Shown here one piece after another: positions 42,344 through 51,457 of a DNA stretch of 64,000 nucleotides. The DNA is from Bacillus sp. ISL-41 (lineage in GTDB: Bacteria > Bacillota > Bacilli > Bacillales > Cytobacillaceae): positions 62,001 through 126,000 of the forward strand of contig NZ_JAGGQP010000008.1 of the NCBI RefSeq assembly GCF_018613235.1, read 5' to 3'. The translations under genes and the position numbers were made by a program. The notes under the pieces are model-generated. The model did no database searches. It was given only the letters and a program-made list of their open reading frames with translations, and was not told the origin of the DNA. Every line of letters starts with the position of its first letter. Position 1 is the stretch's first letter.

Positions 42344-42824
42344 GAGTACTTTCCTTAAAAACAAAGAACTTTTGGCCAATAAAGTTCGTGAGCGTGTATA
42401 TGACCGAACCAAGAAGGATTGCAGTATTGTCTAAGTCGATATGAAATGGCCCTGCTGTTATTGAGTCCATTGTCCCGGTAATCACACGGCTGATTGAGAA
42501 GGAAAGAAAATAACATGCCATCACAACAATAATAAATCTCGCTGCTCCAACATGAATGGGAACGCCGCTTTTAAATGTGTAAATTCTATTCATAAGAAAG
42601 CTGACAGCAGCGCCTGCTGTGTTTCCAGAGAATGTGGCATAAAAAAAGGGCCATTCCAGTCCATTTTTCAAAAAAAACATCAGTCCCATTCCAACAACGG
42701 TATTGAGTAAACCGACCATCAGAAATTTGATAAATTCCGGAAAGCTTACAGAGCCAAGTTTAATCCTTTGCGCCAGCTGACTAGTTATTCTCAGATAGCT
42801 TCTGAGTTTCACTGATTGGCTCAT
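42330..42824 (-). CDS. GtrA-family flippase-like protein
   Basis: 164 aa, four helices with the GtrA pattern FIKFLMVGLLNTVVG and SFLMNRIYTF, ending in FIGQKFFVF. GtrA proteins are thought to flip undecaprenyl-phosphate-linked sugars. Its start overlaps the upstream glycosyltransferase gene by 44 bases, with GAAGGAG present. Third gene of a GT-C/GT2/GtrA operon. Confidence 0.9.
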   Translation of the reverse strand: MSQSVKLRSYLRITSQLAQRIKLGSVSFPEFIKFLMVGLLNTVVGMGLMFFLKNGLEWPFFYATFSGNTAGAAVSFLMNRIYTFKSGVPIHVGAARFIIVVMACYFLSFSISRVITGTMDSITAGPFHIDLDNTAILLGSVIYTLTNFIGQKFFVFKESTQSSL

Positions 42825-43815
42825 AATCTGCTCCTTCCATGTTGATCAGTTTCCTCGACACAGGCAGATTAAACAGATCGACATCAACAATAAATTTCGG
42901 ACGCCGTTTAGTTTCTTTATAAATTTTGCCTATATACTCTCCAACCAAACCAAGCGCAATTAACTGCAGGCCCCCAATAAGCCATATAGAGGTTATTAAG
43001 GAAGTCCATCCGAGTTCTGTATTTCCAAAAAGCTTCAATGTAAGAAAATATAAACCGAATACAAGGCTTACGAAAAAAGAGAGGCAACCTACAATCATCA
43101 CGAACCTTATCGGTGTCACTGAAAATGAAGTGATTCCATCAAAGGCAAACCCAAGCATTTTCCTCAACGGGTACTTCGTTTCACCGGCATGACGTTCCTT
43201 TCTTTCGTAATAAACATTCGTGGAGTTAAAGCCGATTAATGGAACAATCCCGCGGAGAAACATATTGCTTTCCGCAAAATGCTCCAATTCTTCAACGGCC
43301 CTCTTGCTCATCAACCTAAAATCGGCATGGTTGAAGACTAGTTTGACCCCCAGCTTGTCCATGAGCTTATAAAATCCTTCAGCAGTAAAACGTTTGAAGA
43401 ATGTATCACTCTCCCTGCTGCTTCTCACACCATATACCACTTCGTAACCTTCATTGAACTTTCTTACCATTTCATTAATAGCATGAATGTCATCCTGCAG
43501 ATCAGCATCAATAGTTACCATGCAATCGGATGCCTCTTTTGCAGAAAAAAGTCCGGCAAGCAAAGCATTTTGATGTCCTGCATTTCTTGAGAGCTTCAGG
43601 CCTTTTATCATTTCATTATCCAAACTGGCTTTGTAAATCAAGTGCCAGGTCCTATCCTCGCTCCCATCATCGACGAATAAGACCTTGCTTTTTTCTGATA
43701 CCATATTTTGCTTGATCAATTCACTTAGCTTTGCTGCCAACTGATCAATAGTCTCTACCAAAACATCTTCTTCATTATAACAAGGAACGATAATTGTGAA
43801 GATCGGCGCATTCAT
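42781..43815 (-). CDS. Polyprenyl-phosphate glycosyltransferase, GT2 (CsbB/YkoT-like)
   Basis: 344 aa: a GT2 domain with TIIVPCYNEE, LFVDDGSEDRT and DADLQDD (metal site), then two C-terminal transmembrane helices (about 225-300). It transfers a sugar from UDP to undecaprenyl phosphate. B. subtilis CsbB and YkoT share the layout and supply GlcNAc for lipoteichoic acid decoration. GGAGG before the ATG. Confidence 0.93.
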   Translation of the reverse strand: MNAPIFTIIVPCYNEEDVLVETIDQLAAKLSELIKQNMVSEKSKVLFVDDGSEDRTWHLIYKASLDNEMIKGLKLSRNAGHQNALLAGLFSAKEASDCMVTIDADLQDDIHAINEMVRKFNEGYEVVYGVRSSRESDTFFKRFTAEGFYKLMDKLGVKLVFNHADFRLMSKRAVEELEHFAESNMFLRGIVPLIGFNSTNVYYERKERHAGETKYPLRKMLGFAFDGITSFSVTPIRFVMIVGCLSFFVSLVFGLYFLTLKLFGNTELGWTSLITSIWLIGGLQLIALGLVGEYIGKIYKETKRRPKFIVDVDLFNLPVSRKLINMEGADYEPISETQKLSENN

Positions 43816-43833
43816 TTATAAGCCTCCTTGGTG

Positions 43834-45504
43834 TTATAAAGCTTCATAGAGGTAAATTTTCCAGGCGCTTTGCTTAGAATTAAAGATCTTATCAAGCTTC
43901 AGATTATTTTCTGATGCGTTATCGATTGGAACTGAAGAGAAGATAAACTCCCCGCCCATTTCCTTAAACTGCTCTATGTTCACTTCTATATTTTCGATTC
44001 TTTTCTTTGAATTTTTTTTAAACATATAATGCTTTCCCAATTCATCGGTAAAAAGATAACAGCGTCCGCCCCACTCATCAAAGTAAACGCGGATACGCTT
44101 ATTTTTTTCCAGCTCATTTTTGATAATCTTCCTAAACTGATATTTATAACTTAGAGGATAAAAATTATTGTAGGTGTCCAGCGTGTAAAAACCATTATAT
44201 TGCGCGATTGCTGGATGCAAGCCTATACTGGCAACACGATAGCTATCTTGAGGTTTTCCGATGTGATCTTTGATCGCTCCAAATTGTTGCTCTGCATAAA
44301 ACTCCCTGACACTGGGCTTTTTGTGGTAAACCATTTCTTCATTTGTGAACAGGAGAATGATAATTTGGACAGCCACCAACCAGGGAACAGCCTTCCGCAA
44401 CATTTTTTCATTCCAGAGGATCTTAAGGCCAATCGCAAACAAAATATAAAGAATTAACGGGCGCAAAAAATGAAACCTGGCAAAATTAAATGTATCTAGA
44501 AAATGAAATCTTTCAGTCAATGGCAGCCAGCCTTTATAAAACCAGAAAGCATACCAGGCAGATAAAGCAAAATTCAGCCCAAAGAGGAAAACAAAGATTC
44601 GTTCTTTCTTCCACTTTCTGTGCTTCCAAATCAGAATGATTGCAGCTGCTATGACGGGCAATATAACCAAAGTATGTACAGTCATCACATGTGTGTGTCC
44701 TAGCAGGAAATTTTTGAAGGTAAGCCTGACAGAGTGCCAGAATGACAGGCGGGCGTGAAAGTATTCATCCCTGCTATTCGGTTCCCCATCAAATAAAAAA
44801 GAATAGACCAGCCGATAATCAGTGATTAAGAAAACAGCAGTCATATAAGCGATCGCAAAAAAGAATTTCCAATTCCAGCCCTTACTGCGAATGACATCAC
44901 TAAGCCAGAATAGACCGATTGCACTGAGGAAAAAGAAAAAACCCAAAACGATACTTGAGTAAAATGGCAAAAGTGTAAGCGCAAGATAATGCGGCCAGGA
45001 ACCTTTCCCCTTTCTGATATGCAAAAAAGCCCAGAGTGCCAAAGGCATACCTAATGTACTTAGCATCCCTGACGGCCAAAAAGGGGTAAGCGCAAATGCA
45101 AGCGCTGTCCCGACGCGAATCAGGCTTTTATCATCTCCCTTAGTAAAGTGGTCCTTCAAAACCAAATACATACCGAGGAAGGCTATAAACCTGGTGATAC
45201 CCTGGCTTATTCCATATGCAATCATCGTCGGGAACCATACATACAGCCATACAATCAGGCTATACTCTGTTCCAAGTGCATTCCTCGGCAGTCCATTGAT
45301 GATTTGAGGAATCCTGGCATCTAACGAACCGGCAATCTGGCCACTCTCAGCAAGCACCTTGTACCATGCCAAATTTGAGTCTAGATTGTCATGTACCCGA
45401 ATGTGGGCATCGTCTCCTAAAATGAAATAGGGGGATAGGAAGAGTGAAATCACAATGAGAGAAAATATGATGAGTTTTCGCTCTTTATCCTGTAAGTAAG
45501 ACAA
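43834..45504 (-). CDS. Large polytopic GT-C-like membrane protein (YkoS/YfhO-like, DUF6044)
   Basis: 556 aa with about 12 hydrophobic helices, an early extracytoplasmic loop containing DDAHIRVHDNLDSN (acidic active-site type) and a C-terminal soluble domain (about 430-556). In the three-component model (GT2, GtrA flippase, GT-C YfhO) such a protein moves the sugar to the polymer outside. TTG start at 45504 after GAGGTG. First gene of the operon. Confidence 0.85.
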   Translation of the reverse strand: MSYLQDKERKLIIFSLIVISLFLSPYFILGDDAHIRVHDNLDSNLAWYKVLAESGQIAGSLDARIPQIINGLPRNALGTEYSLIVWLYVWFPTMIAYGISQGITRFIAFLGMYLVLKDHFTKGDDKSLIRVGTALAFALTPFWPSGMLSTLGMPLALWAFLHIRKGKGSWPHYLALTLLPFYSSIVLGFFFFLSAIGLFWLSDVIRSKGWNWKFFFAIAYMTAVFLITDYRLVYSFLFDGEPNSRDEYFHARLSFWHSVRLTFKNFLLGHTHVMTVHTLVILPVIAAAIILIWKHRKWKKERIFVFLFGLNFALSAWYAFWFYKGWLPLTERFHFLDTFNFARFHFLRPLILYILFAIGLKILWNEKMLRKAVPWLVAVQIIILLFTNEEMVYHKKPSVREFYAEQQFGAIKDHIGKPQDSYRVASIGLHPAIAQYNGFYTLDTYNNFYPLSYKYQFRKIIKNELEKNKRIRVYFDEWGGRCYLFTDELGKHYMFKKNSKKRIENIEVNIEQFKEMGGEFIFSSVPIDNASENNLKLDKIFNSKQSAWKIYLYEAL

Positions 45505-45680
45505 ATCTCATTACACCTCAAGTTCCATAGTTGCTTCTATTAAGGTTTGCACATTTATTAAAACTATTCCCTGCAACCTCTATTGGTTTCCTATTCTGCT
45601 ATGAAATGTATTTTCCACTAAACATAGGGTTTTATGTATTAAGGGATCCAGGACTGCTTAATGCCAAGCCATATAACTCA

Positions 45681-45720
45681 AAAAAAAGCCGCACTGGTGT
45701 GAAATTAACCAGTACAGCTT
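45681..45720 (-). terminator. Terminator of the second MFS gene
   Basis: Stem of AAGC-ACTGGT and ACCAGT-GCTT with two mismatches, then U8 on the minus strand. Confidence 0.8.
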
Positions 45721-45722
45721 GA

Positions 45723-46967
45723 TTATCCCTCTTCAGTTAAATTATTCTCTGCCTCAAGAATGAAAAGATCCTTCTTTGACTGCAAAAAAATGATCGATGT
45801 CAATCCAACAGCCAGTAACAGTCCCAATGCAGAGAATGCGACGGTGACTGTTTGCAGTTTTACTACTTCTGCTAAATAACCTAATAATAACGTTAACACG
45901 ATTTGAACCATTGCCTGAAAGAAGGCAAACGAACTGCTAAACCTGCCCATCAAGTCAACTGGTACATTGTTTTGGAAAAAAGTCGCATAACCAGTAAAAG
46001 AAAATGGTGAAAAGAATCCAATAATGATAAAGCCGGCCACAGCTAATGGTACCGTGTCTGAAGATGCAAGATAGAACATTAAGTACCCAGTTACTGACAA
46101 AAAAGAACCCATTCCTAACAGCAGTTTGATTGAAAGACGATTTGCCAGCGCTGACACTGCAAATGAACCAGCCACATACCCGCCTCCTGTTAGGCTGACC
46201 AATAATCCATAATTCTTTTCAGATAAGCCGACAACCTGCTGTATGAAGGTTACCTCCTGCGAATCGAGGGCGAATGATATTAATGTAATGAACTGGAAAA
46301 TCAGAAAAACCACCATAAATCCTGCTGCTGTTTTCCCAAAACTGATGACAGCTTTCCAATCAGCAGCGATCATTTTCAACGTAATCGGATCTCTAACACT
46401 TTCATTGCTTACCTTTTCATCAACATCAGGAAGGAAGTATATGGCCAAGGCACATAAAAAGAAAGTTAGAGCATTAATATATATACTTGTATTTATGCTT
46501 CCATACATAATCAACAGCCCTGATACACTCGGACCTACCAGCATGGCACCCGATGTCGCGAAGGAAAAAATTGAATTGAAGCGCTTTCTCTTTTCAGGCG
46601 GTACAAGCTTTGTTATGTAAGTTTCTGATGTGGGACCAAAGAATGCCCCCGCTATATTGGTTAAGAACATAATAATATAAATTGGAATTAAAGAAGTGAA
46701 AAATGGGATGAGCGCAATTAGTAGCCCTCGAAGGATATCAATGTAAATCATTAACCTTCTCTTATTCACCCGATCAATGACGCTGCCTGCCCATGTATTA
46801 GTAAGAAGGATGGCTAAAGGTCTAATGATGAATAACCCTGCTATTGCAGCAGCAGAACCTGTTAATTTTAATACCAATAAATTAATAGCAACAAAATAAA
46901 TCCAGTTACCAATGTTTGAAACTCCAATTCCCAAAACCAAAAGTATGGGATTCTTCCAGCCTTTCAA
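45723..46967 (-). CDS. MFS transporter, drug-efflux-like
   Basis: 414 aa, 12 predicted helices. Loop motif is GSVIDRVNKRR between TM2 and TM3, with PPEKRKRFNSIFSF after TM5. Starts with a TTG at 46967 after GGAGGGG; a longer frame upstream would begin with a polar, unconvincing segment. Resembles the multidrug (MFS_3, enterobactin/macrolide efflux) group. Substrate unknown. Confidence 0.87.
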   Translation of the reverse strand: MKGWKNPILLVLGIGVSNIGNWIYFVAINLLVLKLTGSAAAIAGLFIIRPLAILLTNTWAGSVIDRVNKRRLMIYIDILRGLLIALIPFFTSLIPIYIIMFLTNIAGAFFGPTSETYITKLVPPEKRKRFNSIFSFATSGAMLVGPSVSGLLIMYGSINTSIYINALTFFLCALAIYFLPDVDEKVSNESVRDPITLKMIAADWKAVISFGKTAAGFMVVFLIFQFITLISFALDSQEVTFIQQVVGLSEKNYGLLVSLTGGGYVAGSFAVSALANRLSIKLLLGMGSFLSVTGYLMFYLASSDTVPLAVAGFIIIGFFSPFSFTGYATFFQNNVPVDLMGRFSSSFAFFQAMVQIVLTLLLGYLAEVVKLQTVTVAFSALGLLLAVGLTSIIFLQSKKDLFILEAENNLTEEG

Positions 46968-47232
46968 ACTGACCCCTCCCGAGTGCAGAATATAAATGTA
47001 AAAATGCTGCTCTATTTCTCTTTCCATCCTATATTCAACTTCCAAAAGTTTCAAGAAGCTATTTGAATAAATTCCATTTTTTTACTTAAATCAAGAATTG
47101 TCACAATTTGTCCACATAAATTTTCCCAACATAGCAACCGAAAACAAGCTCTATACCCGCATTTACAAGCATTTTAAACTTCAAGCCTACTATTTTCATT
47201 TATTTACCAGTCCGAGTCGTACAATTTACCCA

Positions 47233-47260
47233 TTACTAACATAGGTATATTACTTATAAT
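47233..47260 (+). promoter_or_regulatory. Promoter of the ftsH-like gene
   Basis: TTACTA-N16-TATAAT, 31 bases before the ATG. The rest of the 323-base gap 46968-47290 shows no gene or hairpin. Confidence 0.55.
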
Positions 47261-47290
47261 GGGATATAGAATTGATAAGGAGCTGAAACC

Positions 47291-49033
47291 ATGAATTCTA
47301 ATCCGAAGTTTGTTTCCAAGATCCTTCCGCTTTTTGCGGTGTTTATGGTTATAGTTACGATTGCAGCGACATTTGTCGTTCAAAATACTGATGATAAAGT
47401 ATCTGTCCCCTTTTCTTCTCTTGTCAAGACTATAGAAGGCCTTAATGGCAGCGAAGCCACTCTTACAGAAAAAATGGATGGAACTCTAGTACTTAAAACT
47501 AAAGATTCTACATTAGTTTCCCAAGTTCCTCCCGGCAGCCAGATGGTCGATAAATTAGTAGAAAAAAATAATATAAACTATGAATATATGAATAACAGCA
47601 AATATGGCGCCTGGATCCTCGGTGGTGTGTTATTGCTTTTGCTAGGTACTGCGTTTGTAATCCAAAAGAAAACTGGTGGCATTGGCACAGGCAATAGAAT
47701 GAAGAATAGTTTATCAAAGCCTACCCCTCTGCCTTCGATTACTTTAGAAGATGTTGGTGGATTACAGGAAGAAATGAAAGAGGAAATCTTCCAGACTCTT
47801 TCAATCCTGAAAGAACCAGAAAGATCGGCAAAAATGGGCATTAAGCCGCCTAAGGGCATTCTGTTATATGGACCTCCAGGTACAGGCAAAACCTTGCTTG
47901 CTCAAGCTATTGCTCGTGAATTGAATGCTAACTTTTTCTCAGCCAGTGGATCTGCATTTAATGAAATGTTCATCGGTGTAGGTGCCTCACGTGTTCGAAG
48001 CTTATTTCAAAGTGCACGCAAGCAAGGTCCAGCCGTTATTTTTATCGATGAAGTCGACGCCCTTGCAGGGAAGCGTAAGCCTCATGGCGGTGAAGAAGGC
48101 GAGAAGACTTTAACTGAACTTCTTGTCCAGCTTGACGGAGGACATTCAAACGATGGAATCCTTTTCATCGCAGCTACAAACAGAAAAGACATGCTAGATG
48201 ATGCATTCCTTCGCCCTGGCCGTATCGATTTCTCATTCAATGTCCCTCTTCCAGATACGAAAGGCAGAAGAGAAATCATTAATATCCATATAAAAGGGAA
48301 AAACCTTGCTGCTGATGTTGCATCATCACTGGACGACCTGGCTGAAAGTACTTCTGGATTCTCAGGCGCCGAACTGCACTCATTGTTTGAAACAGCAAGT
48401 AGACGAGCATTAAGGAATGGACAGGATTTCATTTCGAAGAGTGATATAGATTACTCTCTTGACCGGACAATCCTTGGAAGTACTTCCCGCACTCTTCAGG
48501 ATGCAGATACGAAGCGCAGGGTTGCGATCCACGAGGCAGGACATGCTCTAGTTTCTGCAGTAACTAAACCAGGGTCAGTCCGCAAAGCAACTATTATACC
48601 TAGAGGGCAGGCACTAGGATACGTGGCTCCGATTCCAAAAGAACTTCAATTGTCTACACATAGCGACTTAATTGATAGGATCGCCATGATCCTTGCTGGC
48701 GGTGTCGCTGAACGGATGATTCTCGGTGAACACAGTATCGGAGTAAGCGGTGATGTCCAGCAGGCTAAACAGATTATAGAGCAAATGGTTGATACAGGCT
48801 TGCTGCAGGAAGGTTTCTCACTAACATTCAGCAAAGGTTTGAAAGAAACAAAAATGCAGGAACTTTTTGATGACGCTCTAGAAAAATCTGAAATGATCAT
48901 AAATGCTCACAAATATCAATTTGATGTGCTGGTAGAAGAATTGCTAAAGAAAGAAACATTGGAAGGCTCAGAAGTAGATGAAATAGTCCAGGATAAGACT
49001 GGTTTTCGTGAGGATCAATATGTAATGGCGTAA
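47291..49033 (+). CDS. FtsH-type AAA+ zinc metalloprotease, short paralogue
   Basis: 580 aa (canonical FtsH is about 640). Two membrane helices (about 10-30 and 106-124) flank an extracytoplasmic segment of about 75 aa. The AAA module has Walker A GPPGTGKT (194-201) and Walker B FIDE (251-254); the peptidase has HEAGH (414-418) and the third zinc ligand D488 in GVSGDVQQA. A membrane-bound ATP-dependent protease. The linker and C-terminus are shorter than in housekeeping FtsH, so it is probably an accessory paralogue. AAGGAG upstream; own terminator. Confidence 0.9.
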   Translation: MNSNPKFVSKILPLFAVFMVIVTIAATFVVQNTDDKVSVPFSSLVKTIEGLNGSEATLTEKMDGTLVLKTKDSTLVSQVPPGSQMVDKLVEKNNINYEYMNNSKYGAWILGGVLLLLLGTAFVIQKKTGGIGTGNRMKNSLSKPTPLPSITLEDVGGLQEEMKEEIFQTLSILKEPERSAKMGIKPPKGILLYGPPGTGKTLLAQAIARELNANFFSASGSAFNEMFIGVGASRVRSLFQSARKQGPAVIFIDEVDALAGKRKPHGGEEGEKTLTELLVQLDGGHSNDGILFIAATNRKDMLDDAFLRPGRIDFSFNVPLPDTKGRREIINIHIKGKNLAADVASSLDDLAESTSGFSGAELHSLFETASRRALRNGQDFISKSDIDYSLDRTILGSTSRTLQDADTKRRVAIHEAGHALVSAVTKPGSVRKATIIPRGQALGYVAPIPKELQLSTHSDLIDRIAMILAGGVAERMILGEHSIGVSGDVQQAKQIIEQMVDTGLLQEGFSLTFSKGLKETKMQELFDDALEKSEMIINAHKYQFDVLVEELLKKETLEGSEVDEIVQDKTGFREDQYVMA

Positions 49034-49034
49034 C

Positions 49035-49064
49035 AAAAAAGGCTTTCCGTGGAAAGCCTTTTTT
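49035..49064. terminator. Bidirectional terminator, ftsH-like / rsbR-like
   Basis: A perfect 14-bp stem AAAAAAGGCTTTCC with loop GT; A- and T-runs on both sides. Confidence 0.92.
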
Positions 49065-49890
49065 ATTTTTGATCAAGAGCCTGAGCCAGGTTAGTTCTTA
49101 TTTCTGTATCTTTGAAAGAAAGTCCAAGCTGAACGGCTGTTTGGGCGATTTCTGGTCTGATGCCGGAAAGTGTTGTCTTTACGCCAATTAATTTTAATGC
49201 GTTCAAAAGCTGGAAGATTTTATGGGCAACCATAGTGTCGATCATTGCCACACCTGATAGATCGACAAATAGATGATGAATATCCCTCTTGCTGCATTGC
49301 TTAAGAGTATTTTCAAGAATCATTTTTGCCCTTGTTGTATCAATATCTCCTATAAGAGGCAGCAAGCCTTGATGGTTGCTTAATGAGATGACAGGTGCAC
49401 TTAGTTCATTGATGGTTGCCTGCTGGGCTTTCAAAATGCTTTGTGAGTATTTATATGTAGCTTCGACGAATCGTAAAATGACTTCGTCCATTTCCTTAAG
49501 GATGATGTCATACCAAGCATCAACTTCTTCCCTCTTTATCTCCGGATTCTTCTGGGCAAATTTACGGACATATTTAAAATACTGATTCCTGACGTTCTTA
49601 AATTCCTTGATCACGTAATGAATAGGGGTATTAATATGTTCACTATCACTAGCTATTTCGATTATCCATTGTTCAAAGTCCTGGAAAAATTCTTGTTCCC
49701 CTCTATTGAATAATTCAATAAAGTGCAAGTGGAAATCATGGTTTTGTTTTTTTAAAGCAGCAATTAGCTCAGGATCATTGGACACGTAGACACCTGCGGT
49801 ATTTGGTTTATCGATATTTTCATACCATTCTTCAGTTAGATTATAGCTGTTTTCCTTGAGAAATTCATATAAGCCTTGATTTCTATGCAT
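49063..49890 (-). CDS. RsbR-family stressosome protein (STAS)
   Basis: 275 aa: an N-terminal helical non-heme-globin-like sensor domain (about 1-140) and a C-terminal STAS domain (about 155-270) with HLFVDLSGVAMIDTMVAHK. RsbR paralogues build the stressosome that releases RsbT to activate sigma-B. Phospho-acceptor threonine candidates lie in the STAS half (DTMVA; IDTTRAK). Start at 49890 after GGGAGG, which removes 18 unsupported residues. No rsbS/rsbT beside it. Confidence 0.9.
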   Translation of the reverse strand: MHRNQGLYEFLKENSYNLTEEWYENIDKPNTAGVYVSNDPELIAALKKQNHDFHLHFIELFNRGEQEFFQDFEQWIIEIASDSEHINTPIHYVIKEFKNVRNQYFKYVRKFAQKNPEIKREEVDAWYDIILKEMDEVILRFVEATYKYSQSILKAQQATINELSAPVISLSNHQGLLPLIGDIDTTRAKMILENTLKQCSKRDIHHLFVDLSGVAMIDTMVAHKIFQLLNALKLIGVKTTLSGIRPEIAQTAVQLGLSFKDTEIRTNLAQALDQK

Positions 49891-50039
49891 CAAGCTTCCT
49901 CCCGCCTCGAAATGCACCATACTGAACAAGTTAACCAGATGCAATTTTCTCTATTGCTGTATTATACCAAAAATCCTGCATCATATAAAATAATAGGAAG
50001 CTAACCTAATCTTATAGACTTTCATCCTGCAATTATTTT

Positions 50040-50315
50040 TTATTCCATTTTATGTTTATCCTTTAGCTCAGACGGGGCCATTTTTATGATTTGTTGAAAA
50101 ATGATAAGCAGCACACCTACGTCATCAACTACACCAATCAACGTTAAGAAGTCGGGAATGATATCGAATGGCAGCAGAAAATAGCCAATGATCAATCCAA
50201 TTGAAATTAATTTTTGTTTTAATGGCACTAACCCGGAAGTAAAGAACTCTATTAAAAAAGGGATGAATCTTTTCACTTTGAAAACAAGCCTGATTCTTTT
50301 CAAAAACTTTTTCAT
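50040..50315 (-). CDS. YkvA-family (DUF1232) small membrane protein
   Basis: 91 aa. DUF1232 core: FLLPFDIIPDFLTLIGVVDD, within two hydrophobic segments. Basic N-terminus (MKKFLKRIRLVFKVKR). ATG at 50315 follows AAAGGAG. Function unknown, common in Bacilli. Confidence 0.88.
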   Translation of the reverse strand: MKKFLKRIRLVFKVKRFIPFLIEFFTSGLVPLKQKLISIGLIIGYFLLPFDIIPDFLTLIGVVDDVGVLLIIFQQIIKMAPSELKDKHKME

Positions 50316-50435
50316 AACAGCACTCCTTTCAACTCGTACTATCCACATTCACTTATTTTTGATTATTAAAACATTCAAGTAAATCTGACTATCATTAATA
50401 CGTTTAAAGAGTAGATTTGTTTCATATCAGAAATC

Positions 50436-50460
50436 AAAAAATAGCCAAATTTAATTGGCT
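50436..50460 (-). terminator. Terminator of merR-like gene
   Basis: AGCCAA/TTGGCT stem with U6 on the minus strand. Confidence 0.78.
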
Positions 50461-50491
50461 GCTTTCCGAACTAAATTAATACCACATTAAT

Positions 50492-51253
50492 TTACTTTTC
50501 CTGTTGATCACAATAGAAATGGATCGCTACTTTAAAGAATGCTGCTAGTCCCTGCTGGTATTTATCTATATTTTTTGTAAATCGGGGGTCATCCACATAT
50601 AAATCCCCCAGCCCGCGGTAGATCTCCAGTGTGCAATCATAATAATGGTCAGTGATAAATTGACGCCAATCTGCTACAGCCTGCTGTACTTCTGGAGCTT
50701 CTGGACCCTTATCCATTCCGGCAATAAGCCGCTTATAAATTTCCTCAGTCTTACTCTGGATGTCTCCCCAGTCTTCAGCTGAATATCCAGAAGTCCTCTT
50801 CTCTACGTTTTCGACGGTCTCTTTTCCATACTTCTTCTTAGCTTCCTCGCTATATTTCTTCTGGTGTTCTTCTATTTCCTTCATATCAAATCCTTTGAAC
50901 ATATCCTTATCTGCCATTTTAAAGCCTCCTTCTATTGAATCGATTGTCTGGTCAACTGTCTGGATCATCTCTTCTAACCGCTTTTTTTTGGCTAAAAGCA
51001 ATTCTTTATGCCTTTTCAAATTTTCTTTGCGGTTAAACTCAGGCCGTTCAATAATTTCCTTTATTTCTTGAAGAGAAAAGTCCATTTCCTTAAAAACCAT
51101 TATCTGTTGAAGGCGCTCAAGATTCTCTTCAGAGTAAAGGCGATACCCGGCAGAGGAAAAGGCTTCTGGCTTGAGTAAACCAATACGATCATAATGATGC
51201 AGGGTACGTACGCTTACTCCTGTTAACTCTGCAACTTCTTTTACTTTGTACAT
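50492..51253 (-). CDS. MerR-family regulator with TipAS domain (Mta/TipA-like)
   Basis: 253 aa: a MerR winged helix (YKVKEVAELTGVSVRTLHHY), a dimerisation coiled coil (about 75-115) and a TipAS drug-binding domain (about 130-250). Mta of B. subtilis and TipAL of Streptomyces bind thiopeptide or multidrug ligands and activate their targets. Start at 51253 after GGAGG. The promoter has the 19-base spacer typical of MerR control, implying autoactivation. No efflux gene adjacent. Confidence 0.92.
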   Translation of the reverse strand: MYKVKEVAELTGVSVRTLHHYDRIGLLKPEAFSSAGYRLYSEENLERLQQIMVFKEMDFSLQEIKEIIERPEFNRKENLKRHKELLLAKKKRLEEMIQTVDQTIDSIEGGFKMADKDMFKGFDMKEIEEHQKKYSEEAKKKYGKETVENVEKRTSGYSAEDWGDIQSKTEEIYKRLIAGMDKGPEAPEVQQAVADWRQFITDHYYDCTLEIYRGLGDLYVDDPRFTKNIDKYQQGLAAFFKVAIHFYCDQQEK

Positions 51254-51276
51254 TTCTCGATCACCTCCACATACCA

Positions 51277-51307
51277 ATCTTAAAGTATGACGCAACGTTA
51301 GAGTCAA
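51277..51307 (-). promoter_or_regulatory. MerR-type promoter with 19-bp spacer
   Basis: TTGACT-N19-TAAGAT on the minus strand. The spacer holds the imperfect inverted repeat CTAACGTTGCGTCA. MerR activators act on such over-long spacers. Confidence 0.75.
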
Positions 51308-51457
51308 TAGTTTTATTAAGCGCTTTAAAAAATTTAGAGAAGAAAAAATACATACTCTTTATTAGCTTGTCTGGAGTAAAGTCTTATCTATATAATTGGA
51401 GATGTTTGAAAAGGAAATAACAGAACCAGTCAACTTTTAATGGTATGGAGGATAAGC

